This document shows, one piece after another, positions 1-10,541 of a stretch of 64,000 nucleotides of DNA. Numbering within the stretch: position 1 is the stretch's first letter; each line of letters opens with the position of its first letter. Origin of the DNA: Cedecea neteri (GTDB lineage Bacteria > Pseudomonadota > Gammaproteobacteria > Enterobacterales > Enterobacteriaceae); NCBI RefSeq assembly GCF_000758325.1, contig NZ_CP009459.1, forward strand, positions 2,728,001 to 2,792,000. The letters run 5' to 3'. The translations under genes and the position numbers were made by a program. Under the pieces are notes generated by a model. That model was not told the DNA's origin. It made no database searches and worked only from the letters and a program-made list of their open reading frames with translations.

Positions 1-1
1 T

Positions 2-1000
<999 letters not shown>

Positions 1001-1010
1001 CCGTTTCATA

Positions 1011-1034
1011 AAGGGCCCGCTTGCGGGCCCTTTT
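1011..1034 (+). terminator. Rho-independent terminator of fabF
   Basis: A GC-only inverted repeat, GGGCCCGC and GCGGGCCC, is followed by TTTT 11 bases after the fabF stop. It separates the fab operon from the pabC operon. Confidence 0.85.
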
Positions 1035-1109
1035 GCTGTTCAGAATTCCCCTCTTGTCGCCCGTAAATCCCTCTGGCAACCTTGTGTTTTCGTCTCCTGA
1101 GGAATCCCT

Positions 1110-1910
1110 ATGTATCTTATTAATGGTCAGTGGCAGGAAACGCTACCGGCAAACGACCGGGCGATTCAGTTTGGCGACGGCTGCTTTACCACCGCCCGCG
1201 TTATTGATGGCGGGGTGCGCTTTCAGGCAGATCATATTCGCCGCCTGCAGCAGGCCTGCGAAGCGCTGATGATAGGGCCGGTTGACTGGGCCATGCTCTG
1301 TGATGAGATGGATATGCTGGCGGCCTCTGAAACCAAAGCCGTGCTCAAGGTGATTATTTCTCGCGGGGCGGGCGGGCGCGGTTACAGTGCTGCAAACTGC
1401 ACACAGCCTACGCGAATGCTCTCTCTCTCGCCTTACCCTGACTTTTATCCCGCCTGGCGCGAGCAGGGGATTAAGCTCGCGCTCAGCCCGGTAAAATTAG
1501 GCATCAATCCTGCGCTGGCAGGCATTAAACATCTTAACCGGCTTGAACAGGTTCTTATTCGTACGCATCTTGAACAGACGACGGCCCAGGAGGCGCTGGT
1601 TCTTGACAGTCAGGGGAGCCTGGTGGAATGCTGTGCGGCTAATTTATTCTGGCGCAAAGGCGATGACGTTTATACGCCGCGTATTGACGGCGCGGGCGTG
1701 AATGGCACGATGCGTCAGCGCATTATCGCCTGTCTGGGCAATTCTCCCTGGCGGCTGCATGAGGTGAGTGAAGGTCTGGAAACCCTGGCCGATGTGGATG
1801 AGATAATCATTTGCAATGCGCTAATGCCGGTTATACCGGTGAACCAGGCCCAGAACTGGCATTACACATCGCGTGAACTTTACTGTTTTTTAGCCCCACT
1901 TTGTGAGTAA
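1110..1910 (+). CDS. pabC: Aminodeoxychorismate lyase PabC
   Basis: PabC is a PLP enzyme of fold type IV that splits 4-amino-4-deoxychorismate into p-aminobenzoate and pyruvate for folate synthesis. The protein is 266 residues (E. coli 269). The PLP lysine is Lys140 in [12 protein letters not shown], and the family motifs [11 protein letters not shown] near residue 21 and ECCAANLFW near 174 are present. The ATG at 1110 follows CTGAGGAATC, a good ribosome binding site. Its end abuts mltG, so it heads the run pabC-mltG-tmk-holB-ycfH that appears co-transcribed. Confidence 0.96.
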   Translation: MYLINGQWQETLPANDRAIQFGDGCFTTARVIDGGVRFQADHIRRLQQACEALMIGPVDWAMLCDEMDMLAASETKAVLKVIISRGAGGRGYSAANCTQPTRMLSLSPYPDFYPAWREQGIKLALSPVKLGINPALAGIKHLNRLEQVLIRTHLEQTTAQEALVLDSQGSLVECCAANLFWRKGDDVYTPRIDGAGVNGTMRQRIIACLGNSPWRLHEVSEGLETLADVDEIIICNALMPVIPVNQAQNWHYTSRELYCFLAPLCE

Positions 1911-1920
1911 CCGATTACCG

Positions 1921-2943
1921 ATGAAAAAGATGTTTCGTTTCTTTCTGGTTTTGCTGATTGTGCTTGGCATCGCCGCCGGTGCAGGCATGTGGAAGGTGCG
2001 CCAGCTGGCAAAAGCGCCGTTGCCGATTAAACAGGAAACCATTTTCACCCTGAAGCAGGGCACCGGACGTTTAGCTCTGGGTACCCAGCTTTATGAAGAA
2101 AAACTGATTACACGTCCGCGTGTTTTCCAGTGGCTGCTGCGCGTCGAGCCGGAACTGGCCAAATTTAAGGCTGGCACATACCGCCTCACGCCAGGAATGA
2201 CGGTCACCGATATGCTCCGCCTGCTGGCCAGTGGGAAAGAGGCGCAGTTCCCGCTGCGTTTTGTGGAAGGTATGCGCCTGAGTGATTTACTCGAGCAACT
2301 GCGAGAGGCCCCATACATTCAGCACACGCTAAAAGACGACAGCTATGCGACCGTGGCGGAGACGCTGAAATTTGAGCACCCTGAATGGGTCGAGGGCTGG
2401 TTCTACCCGGACACCTGGATGTACACCGCCCACACCACGGATGTTGCTTTGCTTAAGCGCGTGCATCAAAAGATGGTTAAAGCCGTGGCGCAGGCCTGGG
2501 AAAGCAAAGTTGATGGCTTGCCCTATAAAACCGAAAACGATCTGGTGACCATGGCCTCGATCATCGAAAAAGAAACTGCGGTCGCGGCCGAGCGTGACCA
2601 GGTGGCCTCGGTGTTTATTAACCGCCTGCGCATTGGCATGCGCCTGCAAACCGACCCCACCGTTATCTACGGGATGGGCGACAGCTATAATGGTAAGCTA
2701 ACGCGCAAAGATCTCGAGACATCCACGCCGTATAACACCTATGTGATTAGCGGCCTGCCGCCAGGCCCGATTGCGGTGCCGAGCGAAGCCTCTCTGCAGG
2801 CGGCGGCGCACCCGGCAAAAACGCCGTATCTCTACTTTGTTGCTGATGGTAAGGGCGGTCATACCTTTAGCACTAACCTCGCCAGCCATAACAAGGCGGT
2901 GCAGGTCTATATCAAAGCTCTTAAGGATAAAAATGGACAGTAA
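1921..2943 (+). CDS. mltG: Endolytic murein transglycosylase MltG (YceG)
   Basis: MltG is an inner-membrane lytic transglycosylase that cleaves nascent glycan strands and acts as a terminase of peptidoglycan polymerisation. The protein has one N-terminal membrane helix (about residues 5-22) and then a LysM-like region and the YceG domain. The catalytic glutamate is in [11 protein letters not shown] and the family motif [11 protein letters not shown] follows it. I chose the ATG at 1921 because it gives 340 residues, the length of the E. coli protein, and MKKMFRFFL is a normal signal-anchor start. A GTG at 1903 in the same frame would add six residues and overlap pabC by eight bases. Confidence 0.94.
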   Translation: MKKMFRFFLVLLIVLGIAAGAGMWKVRQLAKAPLPIKQETIFTLKQGTGRLALGTQLYEEKLITRPRVFQWLLRVEPELAKFKAGTYRLTPGMTVTDMLRLLASGKEAQFPLRFVEGMRLSDLLEQLREAPYIQHTLKDDSYATVAETLKFEHPEWVEGWFYPDTWMYTAHTTDVALLKRVHQKMVKAVAQAWESKVDGLPYKTENDLVTMASIIEKETAVAAERDQVASVFINRLRIGMRLQTDPTVIYGMGDSYNGKLTRKDLETSTPYNTYVISGLPPGPIAVPSEASLQAAAHPAKTPYLYFVADGKGGHTFSTNLASHNKAVQVYIKALKDKNGQ

Positions 2944-3574
2944 ATTTATCGTCATCGAAGGCCTGGAAGGCGCCGGGAAAACCAACGCCCATAACGTGGT
3001 CGTGGCAACCTTAAAAGAGCTGGGAATCAACGAGCTGACCTTCACGCGTGAACCTGGTGGTACGCCCCTTGCCGAGCGTCTGCGCGAATTAACGCTCAAC
3101 AATGCCGGGATCGGTGATGAGAAGGTGACCGATAAAGCCGAAGTGCTGATGTTCTATGCGGCGCGTATCCAACTGGTAGAAACGGTGATCAAACCGGCTC
3201 TGGCGCGTGGGAGCTGGGTCATTGGCGATCGCCACGATCTCTCCACCCAGGCCTATCAGGGCGGCGGACGTCAGATTGACCAGCAGTTACTGATGGCGCT
3301 GCGTAACACCGTGCTGGGCGATTTTTATCCTGACCTGACGATTTATCTCGACGTGACGCCGGAAGTCGGGCTGACCCGCGCCCGCGCCCGGGGCGAGCTT
3401 GATCGCATTGAACAGGAATCTATCGACTTCTTTAACCGCACGCGCGCGCGTTATCTGGAACTGGCTGGCCGCGACAGCCGCATTAAAACCATCGACGCTA
3501 CACAACCGCTGGATGACGTCTCGCTGGCCGTGCGTGAGGCCGTGCTGAGCTGGTTCAGGGAGCAGCAATCGTGA
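2933..3574 (+). CDS. tmk: Thymidylate kinase Tmk
   Basis: Tmk phosphorylates dTMP to dTDP with ATP, an essential step of dTTP supply. The 213-residue length matches E. coli. The P-loop is GLEGAGKT at about residues 9-16, the DRX motif is [16 protein letters not shown] and the lid is [14 protein letters not shown]. The ATG at 2933 overlaps the end of mltG by 11 bases, so translation is probably coupled. An in-frame extension back to 2771 lies wholly inside mltG and is not credible. The residue after the P-loop threonine is Asn where the E. coli protein has a second Thr, and the DNA reads clearly AAC. Confidence 0.96.
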   Translation: MDSKFIVIEGLEGAGKTNAHNVVVATLKELGINELTFTREPGGTPLAERLRELTLNNAGIGDEKVTDKAEVLMFYAARIQLVETVIKPALARGSWVIGDRHDLSTQAYQGGGRQIDQQLLMALRNTVLGDFYPDLTIYLDVTPEVGLTRARARGELDRIEQESIDFFNRTRARYLELAGRDSRIKTIDATQPLDDVSLAVREAVLSWFREQQS

Positions 3575-4578
3575 AATGGTATCCGTGGCTTCGCGGCGCT
3601 TTTGAGCAGCTTATCGGCCAGTATCAGGCCGGTCGAGGGCATCATGCGCTGCTGGTTCATGCGCTGCCGGGCCTGGGAGATGATGCGTTGATCTACGGCC
3701 TGTGCCGCTGGCTGATGTGCCAAAGCCCGGAAGGCAATAAAAGCTGTGGCCATTGCCATAGCTGCCAGCTGATGCAGGCGGGGACGCACCCTGACAGCTA
3801 CTCCCTTGAAGTAGAAAAAGGCAAATCCAGTCTCGGGATTGATGCCGTGCGTGACATCACCGAAAAGCTTTATGGCCACGCCCAGCAGGGCGGGGCGAAA
3901 GTCGTCTGGCTGAAAGATGCCGATCTGCTAACCGAAGCCGCGGCGAACGCGTTGCTGAAAACGCTGGAAGAGCCGCCCAAAAATACCTGGTTCTTTCTGA
4001 GCAGCCGCGAACCCGCGCATCTGCCCGCGACGTTGCGCAGCCGCTGCCTGTACTGGCACCTTGCGCCGCCGGACGAGCGTTTTGCTCTGGCATGGCTGGG
4101 CCGCGAGATAACGGCCTCTGCGGAGGAACTTCAGGCGGCGCTGCGGCTTAGCTCCGGGGCACCTGCCGCCGCGCTGGCGCTTTTGCAGCCCGAACAGTGG
4201 AAGGCCCGACAGCAGCTTTGCGAGAAGCTCACTCAGGCAGGGGAAGCGAACAACCTGCTGACGCTTTTACCGGCATTAAATCATGAAGATGCTGCCCGCC
4301 GCGTCCACTGGCTTTGCGCGTTGTTGGTTGATGCCCTCAAGTGGCAGCAAGGGGCAGGGGCGTGGCTCACCAACGCGGATATGCAGCCGCTGGTGGCAAG
4401 CCTCGGCGGGCGTTATTCCCCGGCTGTGCTGCAAAGCCTGCTTCACCATTGGTTTACCTGCCGCGATGCCTTGCTTAACGTGGTGGGCGTTAACCGTGAG
4501 CTCCTGCTCACGGAAAGTCTTCTTACGTGGGAGCGTCTGGCTCAGCCGGGCGCACTGCTTCACTCACATCATCTCTAA
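3571..4578 (+). CDS. holB: DNA polymerase III delta' subunit HolB
   Basis: HolB is the delta' subunit of the clamp loader, a rigid AAA+ subunit that helps load the beta clamp at the replication fork. It has 335 residues (E. coli 334). The zinc-binding cysteine cluster [11 protein letters not shown] is near residue 59, and the [11 protein letters not shown] sensor region near 128 is intact. The degenerate P-loop region near residue 25 ([12 protein letters not shown]) has no Walker lysine, as expected for delta'. Translation begins at a GTG that overlaps the tmk stop in the sequence GTGA, a coupling arrangement. Confidence 0.96.
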   Translation: MKWYPWLRGAFEQLIGQYQAGRGHHALLVHALPGLGDDALIYGLCRWLMCQSPEGNKSCGHCHSCQLMQAGTHPDSYSLEVEKGKSSLGIDAVRDITEKLYGHAQQGGAKVVWLKDADLLTEAAANALLKTLEEPPKNTWFFLSSREPAHLPATLRSRCLYWHLAPPDERFALAWLGREITASAEELQAALRLSSGAPAAALALLQPEQWKARQQLCEKLTQAGEANNLLTLLPALNHEDAARRVHWLCALLVDALKWQQGAGAWLTNADMQPLVASLGGRYSPAVLQSLLHHWFTCRDALLNVVGVNRELLLTESLLTWERLAQPGALLHSHHL

Positions 4579-4588
4579 GAGTATTACT

Positions 4589-5383
4589 ATGTTTCTGGTC
4601 GACTCACACTGCCATCTCGATGGTCTGGATTATCAATCCCTGCACAAAAACGTTGATGACGTTCTGGAAAAAGCGGCCGCCAGGGATGTGAAGTTTTGCC
4701 TGGCTGTAGCCACCACCCTGGAAGGTTATCGTGGGATGCGTGAGCTGGTGGGGGAGCGTAACAACGTAGCCTTCTCATGTGGCGTACATCCGCTGAACCA
4801 GGACGAAGAGTACGACGTTGAAGAGCTGCGCCGCCTGGCCGCTGAACCCGGTGTTATCGCGATGGGGGAAACCGGGCTGGATTATTTCTATACGCCGGAA
4901 ACAAAACCACGTCAGCAGGAATCTTTCCGTAATCATATCCGCATTGGCCGAGAGCTGAACAAACCGGTTATCGTCCACACCCGTGATGCCCGCGCCGATA
5001 CGCTGAGCATTCTGCAGGAAGAAAAAGTGACAGAGTGTGGTGGGGTACTACACTGTTTCACGGAAGACAGAGAAACGGCGGGTAAACTGCTGGATATGGG
5101 TTTTTACATCTCTTTTTCCGGGATAGTGACTTTCCGGAATGCCGAGCAGCTGCGTGACGCTGCGCGCTATGTCCCGCTGGACAGAATGCTGGTAGAAACG
5201 GACTCTCCGTATCTTGCACCGGTGCCGCATCGCGGGAAAGAAAACCAGCCTGCCATGACGCGTGATGTTGCCGAATATATGGCCGTTTTGAAGGGCGTTT
5301 CGCTGGAAGAACTGGCTATTGCCACCACGCAGAACTTTGCTGATTTGTTCCACGTCCCCTTGTCCCGCCTGCAATCTCTCTGA
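4589..5383 (+). CDS. ycfH: TatD-family metal-dependent hydrolase YcfH
   Basis: This is a TatD-type TIM-barrel metallohydrolase, a family with DNase activity in some members; the exact substrate of YcfH is not settled. It is 264 residues long (E. coli 265). Metal-ligand motifs are visible in order: DSHCHLD at residues 4-10, GETGLDYFY near 92, PVIVHTRDA near 126, LHCFTED near 153 and ETDSPYLAP near 203. The ATG at 4589, ten bases after holB, follows CTAAGAGTATT. An open frame from 4283 is an out-of-frame read-through of holB. It is the last gene of the operon, followed by a hairpin terminator. Confidence 0.95.
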   Translation: MFLVDSHCHLDGLDYQSLHKNVDDVLEKAAARDVKFCLAVATTLEGYRGMRELVGERNNVAFSCGVHPLNQDEEYDVEELRRLAAEPGVIAMGETGLDYFYTPETKPRQQESFRNHIRIGRELNKPVIVHTRDARADTLSILQEEKVTECGGVLHCFTEDRETAGKLLDMGFYISFSGIVTFRNAEQLRDAARYVPLDRMLVETDSPYLAPVPHRGKENQPAMTRDVAEYMAVLKGVSLEELAIATTQNFADLFHVPLSRLQSL

Positions 5384-5423
5384 AATCCATAGTTATTTTA
5401 AAGCTCGTAATTAATAGCCTAAG

Positions 5424-5469
5424 CGAGTAAAGTGCACCGCCATAAAATGAGCGGTGCACGCTCGTTTTG
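5424..5469 (+). terminator. Terminator after ycfH
   Basis: A perfect 9-bp stem, GTGCACCGC and GCGGTGCAC, encloses a 10-base loop. It is extended by outer CGAG/CTCG pairing and followed by TTTT. It closes the pabC-ycfH operon and insulates ptsG. Confidence 0.7.
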
Positions 5470-5529
5470 AACCATTTGTACGCGTGTTATGTAAATTAAT
5501 GAAAGTTTTTCGCGCGATCGGCTGAGAAA

Positions 5530-5545
5530 CGTGATAGCCGTCAAA
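5530..5545 (+). promoter_or_regulatory. CRP-like site upstream of ptsG
   Basis: CGTGA-N6-TCAAA matches the CRP half-sites TGTGA/TCACA at seven of ten positions. It lies just upstream of the Mlc operator, as expected for cAMP-CRP activation of ptsG. Confidence 0.45.
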
Positions 5546-5556
5546 CAAAGTTTTCG

Positions 5557-5585
5557 TTATTTATTTTACTCTGCGTAATAAATAA
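5557..5585 (+). promoter_or_regulatory. Mlc operator of ptsG
   Basis: The sequence TTATTTTACTCTGCGTAATA at 5561-5580 differs at one base from the E. coli ptsG Mlc site as I recall it (CTGTG there). Mlc represses ptsG until unphosphorylated EIICB-Glc sequesters it at the membrane during glucose transport. Confidence 0.7.
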
Positions 5586-5586
5586 A

Positions 5587-5632
5587 AGGACACTTAGATG
5601 TCCTGTTTATGAACCGGTTCTCCCCCCGGTTC
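5587..5632 (+). other. Two hairpins in the ptsG mRNA leader
   Basis: The first stem is AGGACA (5587-5592) with TGTCCT (5599-5604) around a CTTAGA loop. The second is GAACCGG (5611-5617) with CCGGTTC (5626-5632). Both stems are perfect. The E. coli leader, as I remember it, has the same loop but a GGGC/GCCC stem, which suggests paired changes that keep the structure. Confidence 0.55.
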
Positions 5633-5660
5633 GATGCGTAAATGCGTACAAAAAAAGCAC

Positions 5661-5678
5661 AAATACTCAGGAGCACTC
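5661..5678 (+). promoter_or_regulatory. SgrS small-RNA target and ptsG ribosome binding site
   Basis: ATACTCAGGAGCAC, with the CAGGAG Shine-Dalgarno inside it, is the segment that pairs with SgrS in E. coli under glucose-phosphate stress. It is kept here almost base for base, immediately before the ptsG ATG. SgrS itself is not in this window. Confidence 0.55.
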
Positions 5679-5684
5679 TCTATT

Positions 5685-7118
5685 ATGTTTAAGAATGCAT
5701 TTGCTAACCTGCAAAAGGTGGGTAAATCGCTGATGCTGCCAGTATCCGTACTGCCTATCGCAGGTATCCTGCTGGGCGTCGGGTCTGCAAACTTCAGCTG
5801 GCTGCCGGTCGTTGTCTCTCACGTTATGGCGGAAGCGGGCGGTTCAGTCTTCGCCAACATGCCGCTTATCTTCGCTATCGGTGTGGCACTGGGCTTCACT
5901 AACAACGATGGCGTATCTGCCCTGGCGTCGGTTGTTGCCTATGGCATCATGGTGAAAACCATGGCCGTGGTCGCGCCTCTGGTTCTGCACCTGCCTGCGG
6001 AAGAAATTGCAGCTAAACACCTGGCGGATACCGGTGTGCTTGGCGGTATTATCTCCGGTGCAATTGCGGCATACATGTTCAACCGTTTCTACCGCATCAA
6101 GCTGCCTGAGTATCTGGGCTTCTTCGCCGGTAAACGCTTTGTACCGATTATCTCCGGTCTGGCGGCTATCTTCACCGGCGTAGTGCTGTCCTTCATCTGG
6201 CCACCAATCGGTACGGCTATCCAGACCTTCTCTCAGTGGGCTGCATACCAGAACCCGGTTGTTGCCTTCGGTATCTATGGCTTCATCGAGCGCTGCCTGG
6301 TACCGTTTGGTCTGCACCATATCTGGAACGTTCCATTCCAGATGCAGATCGGTGAATACACCAACGCTGCGGGCCAGGTGTTCCACGGTGACATCCCTCG
6401 CTACATGGCAGGTGACCCAACTGCAGGCAAACTGTCCGGCGGCTTCCTGTTCAAAATGTACGGCCTGCCGGCTGCGGCGATTGCAATCTGGCATTCTGCT
6501 AAACCAGAGAACCGTGCAAAAGTGGGCGGGATCATGATCTCCGCGGCGCTGACTTCGTTCCTGACCGGTATCACCGAGCCAATCGAATTCTCCTTCATGT
6601 TCGTGGCCCCGATTCTGTACGTGATTCACGCGATTCTGGCGGGTCTGGCATTCCCTATCTGTATCCTGCTGGGTATGCGTGACGGGACGTCCTTCTCCCA
6701 CGGTCTGATTGACTTCATCGTACTGAGCGGTAACAGCAGCAAGCTGTGGCTGTTCCCAATTGTCGGTATCTGCTACGCGATCGTGTACTACACCATCTTC
6801 CGCGTACTGATTAAGGCACTGGATCTGAAAACCCCGGGTCGTGAAGACGCCACCGCAGAAACCACCGCTGGCGCAACCAGCGAAATGGCACCTGCTCTGG
6901 TTAGCGCATTCGGCGGTAAAGAAAACATCACTAACCTCGACGCTTGTATCACCCGTCTGCGCGTTAGCGTGGCCGACGTGGCTAAAGTTGACCAGGCTGG
7001 CCTGAAAAAACTGGGTGCAGCAGGTGTGGTTGTCGCAGGTTCCGGCGTTCAGGCTATTTTCGGCACCAAGTCCGATAACCTGAAAACCGAAATGGATGAG
7101 TGGATCCGTAACAACTAA
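5685..7118 (+). CDS. ptsG: PTS glucose-specific EIICB component PtsG
   Basis: PtsG imports and phosphorylates glucose, taking phosphate from EIIA-Glc. The 477-residue length equals that of E. coli. The N-terminal EIIC domain (to about residue 390) is a multi-span membrane channel. The EIIB domain carries the phosphorylated cysteine in [11 protein letters not shown] near residue 421. The EIIC glutamate motif [12 protein letters not shown] is present near 295. The ATG at 5685 follows CAGGAGCACTCTC; an open extension back to 5634 lies in the structured leader and is rejected. A strong terminator follows. In E. coli fhuE comes next, but here hinT follows directly. Confidence 0.97.
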   Translation: MFKNAFANLQKVGKSLMLPVSVLPIAGILLGVGSANFSWLPVVVSHVMAEAGGSVFANMPLIFAIGVALGFTNNDGVSALASVVAYGIMVKTMAVVAPLVLHLPAEEIAAKHLADTGVLGGIISGAIAAYMFNRFYRIKLPEYLGFFAGKRFVPIISGLAAIFTGVVLSFIWPPIGTAIQTFSQWAAYQNPVVAFGIYGFIERCLVPFGLHHIWNVPFQMQIGEYTNAAGQVFHGDIPRYMAGDPTAGKLSGGFLFKMYGLPAAAIAIWHSAKPENRAKVGGIMISAALTSFLTGITEPIEFSFMFVAPILYVIHAILAGLAFPICILLGMRDGTSFSHGLIDFIVLSGNSSKLWLFPIVGICYAIVYYTIFRVLIKALDLKTPGREDATAETTAGATSEMAPALVSAFGGKENITNLDACITRLRVSVADVAKVDQAGLKKLGAAGVVVAGSGVQAIFGTKSDNLKTEMDEWIRNN

Positions 7119-7138
7119 GTTTGTTCGGGGAGCGATAA

Positions 7139-7162
7139 GGGAGGCGAAAGCCTCCCTTTTTT
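7139..7162 (+). terminator. Terminator of ptsG
   Basis: A 7-bp stem, GGGAGGC and GCCTCCC, with a GAAA tetraloop is followed by six T residues. Confidence 0.92.
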
Positions 7163-7289
7163 GTTGCTGAAAAAAGACGAATTTGTTTTAAAGGCCAGCA
7201 CTTAACGAAAGAAAAGCGCGCAGAAGGTTGAGTCAAATGAGCGCCTCGCTCATACTCCCAACACCGTTTTCTCCTTCAAGGCACCGCTC

Positions 7290-7646
7290 ATGGCCGAAGA
7301 AACTATTTTCAGTAAAATTATTCGTCGTGAAATTCCGGCGGATGTGGTTTACCAGGACGAACTGGTCACCGCGTTTCGTGATATTTCCCCTCAGGCACCA
7401 ACCCACATCCTCATCATTCCAAACGTGCTTATCCCAACGGCCAATGATGTTAAAGCTGAACATGAGCTTGCGCTGGGGCGGATGATGACCGTTGCAGCTA
7501 AAATTGCAGAACAGGAAGGGATTGCCGCTGACGGCTACCGCCTGATCATGAACTGCAACCGTCACGGTGGGCAAGAGGTGTACCATATTCACATGCACCT
7601 GCTGGGTGGCCGTCCGCTTGGCCCAATGCTGGCGCATAAGGACTGA
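7290..7646 (+). CDS. hinT: Purine nucleoside phosphoramidase HinT
   Basis: HinT is a HIT-superfamily hydrolase of AMP-lysine and other purine phosphoramidates in the cytoplasm. It is 118 residues (E. coli 119). The histidine triad lies in [15 protein letters not shown] near residue 100 and the HIT-domain signature THILIIPN is near 40. It opens the operon hinT-ycfL-lpoB-thiK-nagZ-ycfP; ycfL begins five bases after its stop. Confidence 0.96.
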   Translation: MAEETIFSKIIRREIPADVVYQDELVTAFRDISPQAPTHILIIPNVLIPTANDVKAEHELALGRMMTVAAKIAEQEGIAADGYRLIMNCNRHGGQEVYHIHMHLLGGRPLGPMLAHKD

Positions 7647-7650
7647 TCCT

Positions 7651-8034
7651 ATGTCGCGCTTTTCCCTGAGTCTGTTAGCGATGCTGCTGGTGGCGGGCTG
7701 TAGCTCTCGTCCCGCCATTCCGGTGAACAACGACCAAACCCTGGTCATGGAATCTGCGGTGCTGGCGGCCGGGATTAGCGCGGAAAAACCGGATATCTCT
7801 CAGCAGAACGGTGCCACGGTGGCCGAATCATCGCTGTATAATGAGCAGCATAAGCCGGTCACGCTGTACTACCGTTTTTACTGGTACGACAAAAAAGGGC
7901 TGGAAATCCACCCGCTTGAGCAAGTGCGTACCGTTACCCTTCCGGGGCAGTCTTCGCAGCGCATTGAGTCGACTGCAGCCTTGCCGGGAGCCAAAAAAGT
8001 ACGTCTTTCTCTCTCTGTAAGGAGCGAATTTTGA
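7651..8034 (+). CDS. ycfL: Conserved lipoprotein YcfL
   Basis: This is a small predicted lipoprotein of 127 residues. The signal peptide MSRFSLSLLAMLLVAGCSS has a clear lipobox LVAGC with the acylated cysteine near residue 17. The mature part is mainly beta-type sequence (TLYYRFYWYDKKG). Its molecular function is not established to my knowledge. It is always next to lpoB, and here its stop overlaps the lpoB start by four bases, which implies translational coupling. The ATG at 7651 is chosen because the upstream in-frame extension lies inside hinT and lacks a signal peptide. Confidence 0.9.
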   Translation: MSRFSLSLLAMLLVAGCSSRPAIPVNNDQTLVMESAVLAAGISAEKPDISQQNGATVAESSLYNEQHKPVTLYYRFYWYDKKGLEIHPLEQVRTVTLPGQSSQRIESTAALPGAKKVRLSLSVRSEF

Positions 8035-8672
8035 TTAGGGGACTTCATCGTTATCTGGCCGTCACTGCGGTGGCGCTGATCCTGACCGGGTGTATTAATC
8101 GCGGCGAACAGCCTGCTCCGGTAGAAGAAGCTAAACCTGGCGTAGAGCAGCCTGCTCAGCCGGAACCTACCGTGCCAACGGTACCGACCGTGCCGACTCA
8201 GCCTGGCCCTGTGGAACAACCAGAGCCGACTATCCCGGCCCAGCCTAAGGTTCGCACCTACGACTGGAACAGTGCCATGCAGCCGATGGTCAGCAAAATG
8301 CTGCAGGCTGATGGCGTGACGCCGGGGAGTGTGTTGCTGGTGGACAGCGTCAACAACCGCACCAACGGCAGCCTGCAAACCAGCAGCGCGACGGAAGCCT
8401 TGCGCGGCGCGCTGGCCAACAACAACAAGTTCACGTTGGTCTCTGCGCAGCAGCTCTCGATGGCTAAGCAACAGCTTGGGCTTTCCCCGCAGGACAGCTT
8501 AGGCACGCGAAGCAAAGCGATTGGCATTGCGCGTAACACCGGCGCCCAGTACGTGCTTTACACCAACGCCAGCGGCAACGTGAACACGCCCACGCTGAAA
8601 ATGCAACTGATGCTGGTGCAAACCGGCGAAATCATCTGGTCGGGTAGCGGTGCTGTTCAGCAAACCAACTAA
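8031..8672 (+). CDS. lpoB: Penicillin-binding protein activator LpoB
   Basis: LpoB is an outer-membrane lipoprotein that reaches through the periplasm to stimulate PBP1b. The signal peptide ends in the lipobox LTGC near residue 20. A long flexible Pro/Glu/Val linker with PTVPT-type repeats follows, to about residue 75, and then the globular domain carrying MQPMVSKML, SVLLVDSVNNRT and GLSPQDSLGTRSKAIG. It is 213 residues long. The start codon is TTG, well supported by AAGGAG seven bases upstream and by overlap with the ycfL stop. Confidence 0.95.
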   Translation: MIRGLHRYLAVTAVALILTGCINRGEQPAPVEEAKPGVEQPAQPEPTVPTVPTVPTQPGPVEQPEPTIPAQPKVRTYDWNSAMQPMVSKMLQADGVTPGSVLLVDSVNNRTNGSLQTSSATEALRGALANNNKFTLVSAQQLSMAKQQLGLSPQDSLGTRSKAIGIARNTGAQYVLYTNASGNVNTPTLKMQLMLVQTGEIIWSGSGAVQQTN

Positions 8673-9510
8673 AGTATCGCTCGATGCGGCAGTGACTCGA
8701 TACCTTCCGGCGGCTCAGGCCGCCGGTTGTGTTTCTGCGCTCGAGGGACTAAGCGGAACAAGTTACCGCATAGAGACAGAAGCAGGCAGCTTTACGGCAA
8801 GAAAGCTGCCCGAGCAGCGTTTGCCTGGGATTTCCCTTCGGCGGCATCATCGCGCGCTCAGGCAGCTGCCTGCTGGCATTGCGCCCGAGCCCTGGTGCCT
8901 GGCGGAAGGCTGGCTGTTCACCCGCTGGATTGACGGTGAGGTTTTGCCGAACCTGGCCCCGCTCACTGAATTAACGGGCTTATTGTATTATCTTCACCGG
9001 CAGAAACCGTTCGGCTGGCGCATAAGTCTGGCTCCGCTGCTTGAGTTCTACTGGCAGGAAAGCGACCCAAACAGGCGAACCCTGACCTGGCTGCGTGAAT
9101 TAAAGCGCCTGAAGCGCCGGAAGGAACCCCGCTCCCTGCGGCTGGCCCCTCTGCATATGGATGTTCACGCGGGCAATCTGGTGCGGCAACCGGGCAATCG
9201 CCTGGGGCTTATTGATTGGGAATACGCCGGGGATGGCGATATTGCGCTGGAGCTGGCCGCTGTGCTGGCGGCAAACGCTGTCGACGGTGAAGCGCTGCTG
9301 GAGTTGTATGCTGCCCAGGCTTCACTCAGTCTCGAAGCCCTCAGCCGCCAGGTTGCGCGCTGGCGGCCGTGGATCACGTTACTTATGGCGTCCTGGTATG
9401 AATGCCGCTGGCGGCAAACCGGGGAGCAACATTTTATTACGCTGGCAGACGACGCATGGCGTGCGCTGCGGGCGAGCAAACATCAGGAGAGAGTATTGTG
9501 GGCCCAGTAA
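8650..9510 (+). CDS. thiK: Thiamine kinase ThiK
   Basis: ThiK phosphorylates salvaged thiamine to thiamine monophosphate. It belongs to the aminoglycoside-phosphotransferase-like kinase fold: the catalytic loop HMDVHAGN is near residue 174 and the metal-binding Asp is in [12 protein letters not shown] near 191. The length is 286 residues (E. coli 274). The GTG start at 8650 overlaps the end of lpoB by 23 bases. A second in-frame GTG at 8692 (giving MTRYLP) is possible, but the first better matches the E. coli N-terminal length. Confidence 0.88.
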   Translation: MLFSKPTKVSLDAAVTRYLPAAQAAGCVSALEGLSGTSYRIETEAGSFTARKLPEQRLPGISLRRHHRALRQLPAGIAPEPWCLAEGWLFTRWIDGEVLPNLAPLTELTGLLYYLHRQKPFGWRISLAPLLEFYWQESDPNRRTLTWLRELKRLKRRKEPRSLRLAPLHMDVHAGNLVRQPGNRLGLIDWEYAGDGDIALELAAVLAANAVDGEALLELYAAQASLSLEALSRQVARWRPWITLLMASWYECRWRQTGEQHFITLADDAWRALRASKHQERVLWAQ

Positions 9511-10520
9511 TGTTGGATGTGGCTGGCTTCGAGCTGGATGCGGAAGAGCGTGAAATTTTGCAGCACCCGCTGGTGGGCGGTTTGATTCTTTTCACCCGCA
9601 ACTACCACGACCCGGAGCAGCTTCGTGAACTGGTGCGCCAGATCCGTGAAGCTTCGCGTCATCGTCTGGTTGTTGCCGTCGATCAGGAAGGCGGCCGCGT
9701 GCAGCGCTTCCGCGAAGGGTTTACCCGTCTGCCTGCGGCACAATCTTTTGCAGCACTTCGCGGCCTGGAAGAGGGCGGCAAGCTGGCGGCAGAGGCTGGC
9801 TGGCTGATGGCGAGCGAGATGATCGCCATGGATATCGACATCAGCTTTGCGCCAGTGCTGGATATCGGGCACATCAGCGCGGCCATTGGGGAACGTTCTT
9901 ACCATGAAGATCCGGCCAAAGCGCTGGCAATGGCCACGCATTTTATCGACGGGATGCATGCTGCGGGCATGAAAACCACCGGCAAACACTTCCCGGGCCA
10001 CGGGGCGGTCACCGCCGACTCGCACAAAGAAACCCCGCACGACCCGCGTCCGAAGGCGGAAATCCGCGAGCATGACATGCGCATTTTTGCCTCGTTGATT
10101 CGCGAGAATAAGCTGGATGCCATCATGCCTGCGCACGTTATCTATGATGAAGTTGATCCGCGTCCGGCGAGCGGCTCTGAGTACTGGCTGAAAACGGTCC
10201 TGCGCGGCGAACTGGGCTTTAATGGCGTGATTTTCTCCGATGATTTGTCGATGGAAGGCGCGGCTATCATGGGCAGCTATGCCGAACGCGGTCAGGCATC
10301 GCTGGACGCCGGTTGCGATATGATCCTCGTCTGCAATAATCGTAAAGGGGCGGTGAGCGTGCTGGATAACCTGTCGCCGGTCAAAGCAGAGCGTGTTACA
10401 GGTTTGTATCATAAAGGGTCATTTACCCGCGATGAGCTGCGTTCATCCGATCGCTGGAAACAGGTGAACCAGCAGCTGGAAGCGCTGCACGAGCAGTGGC
10501 AGGCGCATAAGGCGGGCTAA
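9498..10520 (+). CDS. nagZ: Beta-N-acetylhexosaminidase NagZ
   Basis: NagZ is a cytoplasmic glycoside hydrolase family 3 enzyme that removes GlcNAc from anhydro-muropeptides during cell-wall recycling. Its product feeds AmpR-type signalling in species that have it. The sequence shows [11 protein letters not shown] near residue 61, the family signature [14 protein letters not shown] near 163-176 and the nucleophile loop [10 protein letters not shown] near 247. The GTG at 9498 yields MGPVMLDV and 340 residues (E. coli 341). It is preceded by AGGAGAG and overlaps the thiK stop by 13 bases. Confidence 0.95.
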   Translation: MGPVMLDVAGFELDAEEREILQHPLVGGLILFTRNYHDPEQLRELVRQIREASRHRLVVAVDQEGGRVQRFREGFTRLPAAQSFAALRGLEEGGKLAAEAGWLMASEMIAMDIDISFAPVLDIGHISAAIGERSYHEDPAKALAMATHFIDGMHAAGMKTTGKHFPGHGAVTADSHKETPHDPRPKAEIREHDMRIFASLIRENKLDAIMPAHVIYDEVDPRPASGSEYWLKTVLRGELGFNGVIFSDDLSMEGAAIMGSYAERGQASLDAGCDMILVCNNRKGAVSVLDNLSPVKAERVTGLYHKGSFTRDELRSSDRWKQVNQQLEALHEQWQAHKAG

Positions 10521-10541
10521 TATTCAGGTGGTGAGGATGCG

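Larger units (their letters stand above)
5384..5684 (+). promoter_or_regulatory. ptsG promoter and 5' untranslated leader
   Basis: These 301 bases separate ycfH from ptsG and hold only regulatory sequence. In order there is the ycfH terminator, a CRP-like site, an Mlc-like operator with the promoter, two hairpins and an SgrS-pairing region that overlaps the ribosome binding site. The arrangement follows the E. coli ptsG leader. The transcription start is inferred, not seen. Confidence 0.75.
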
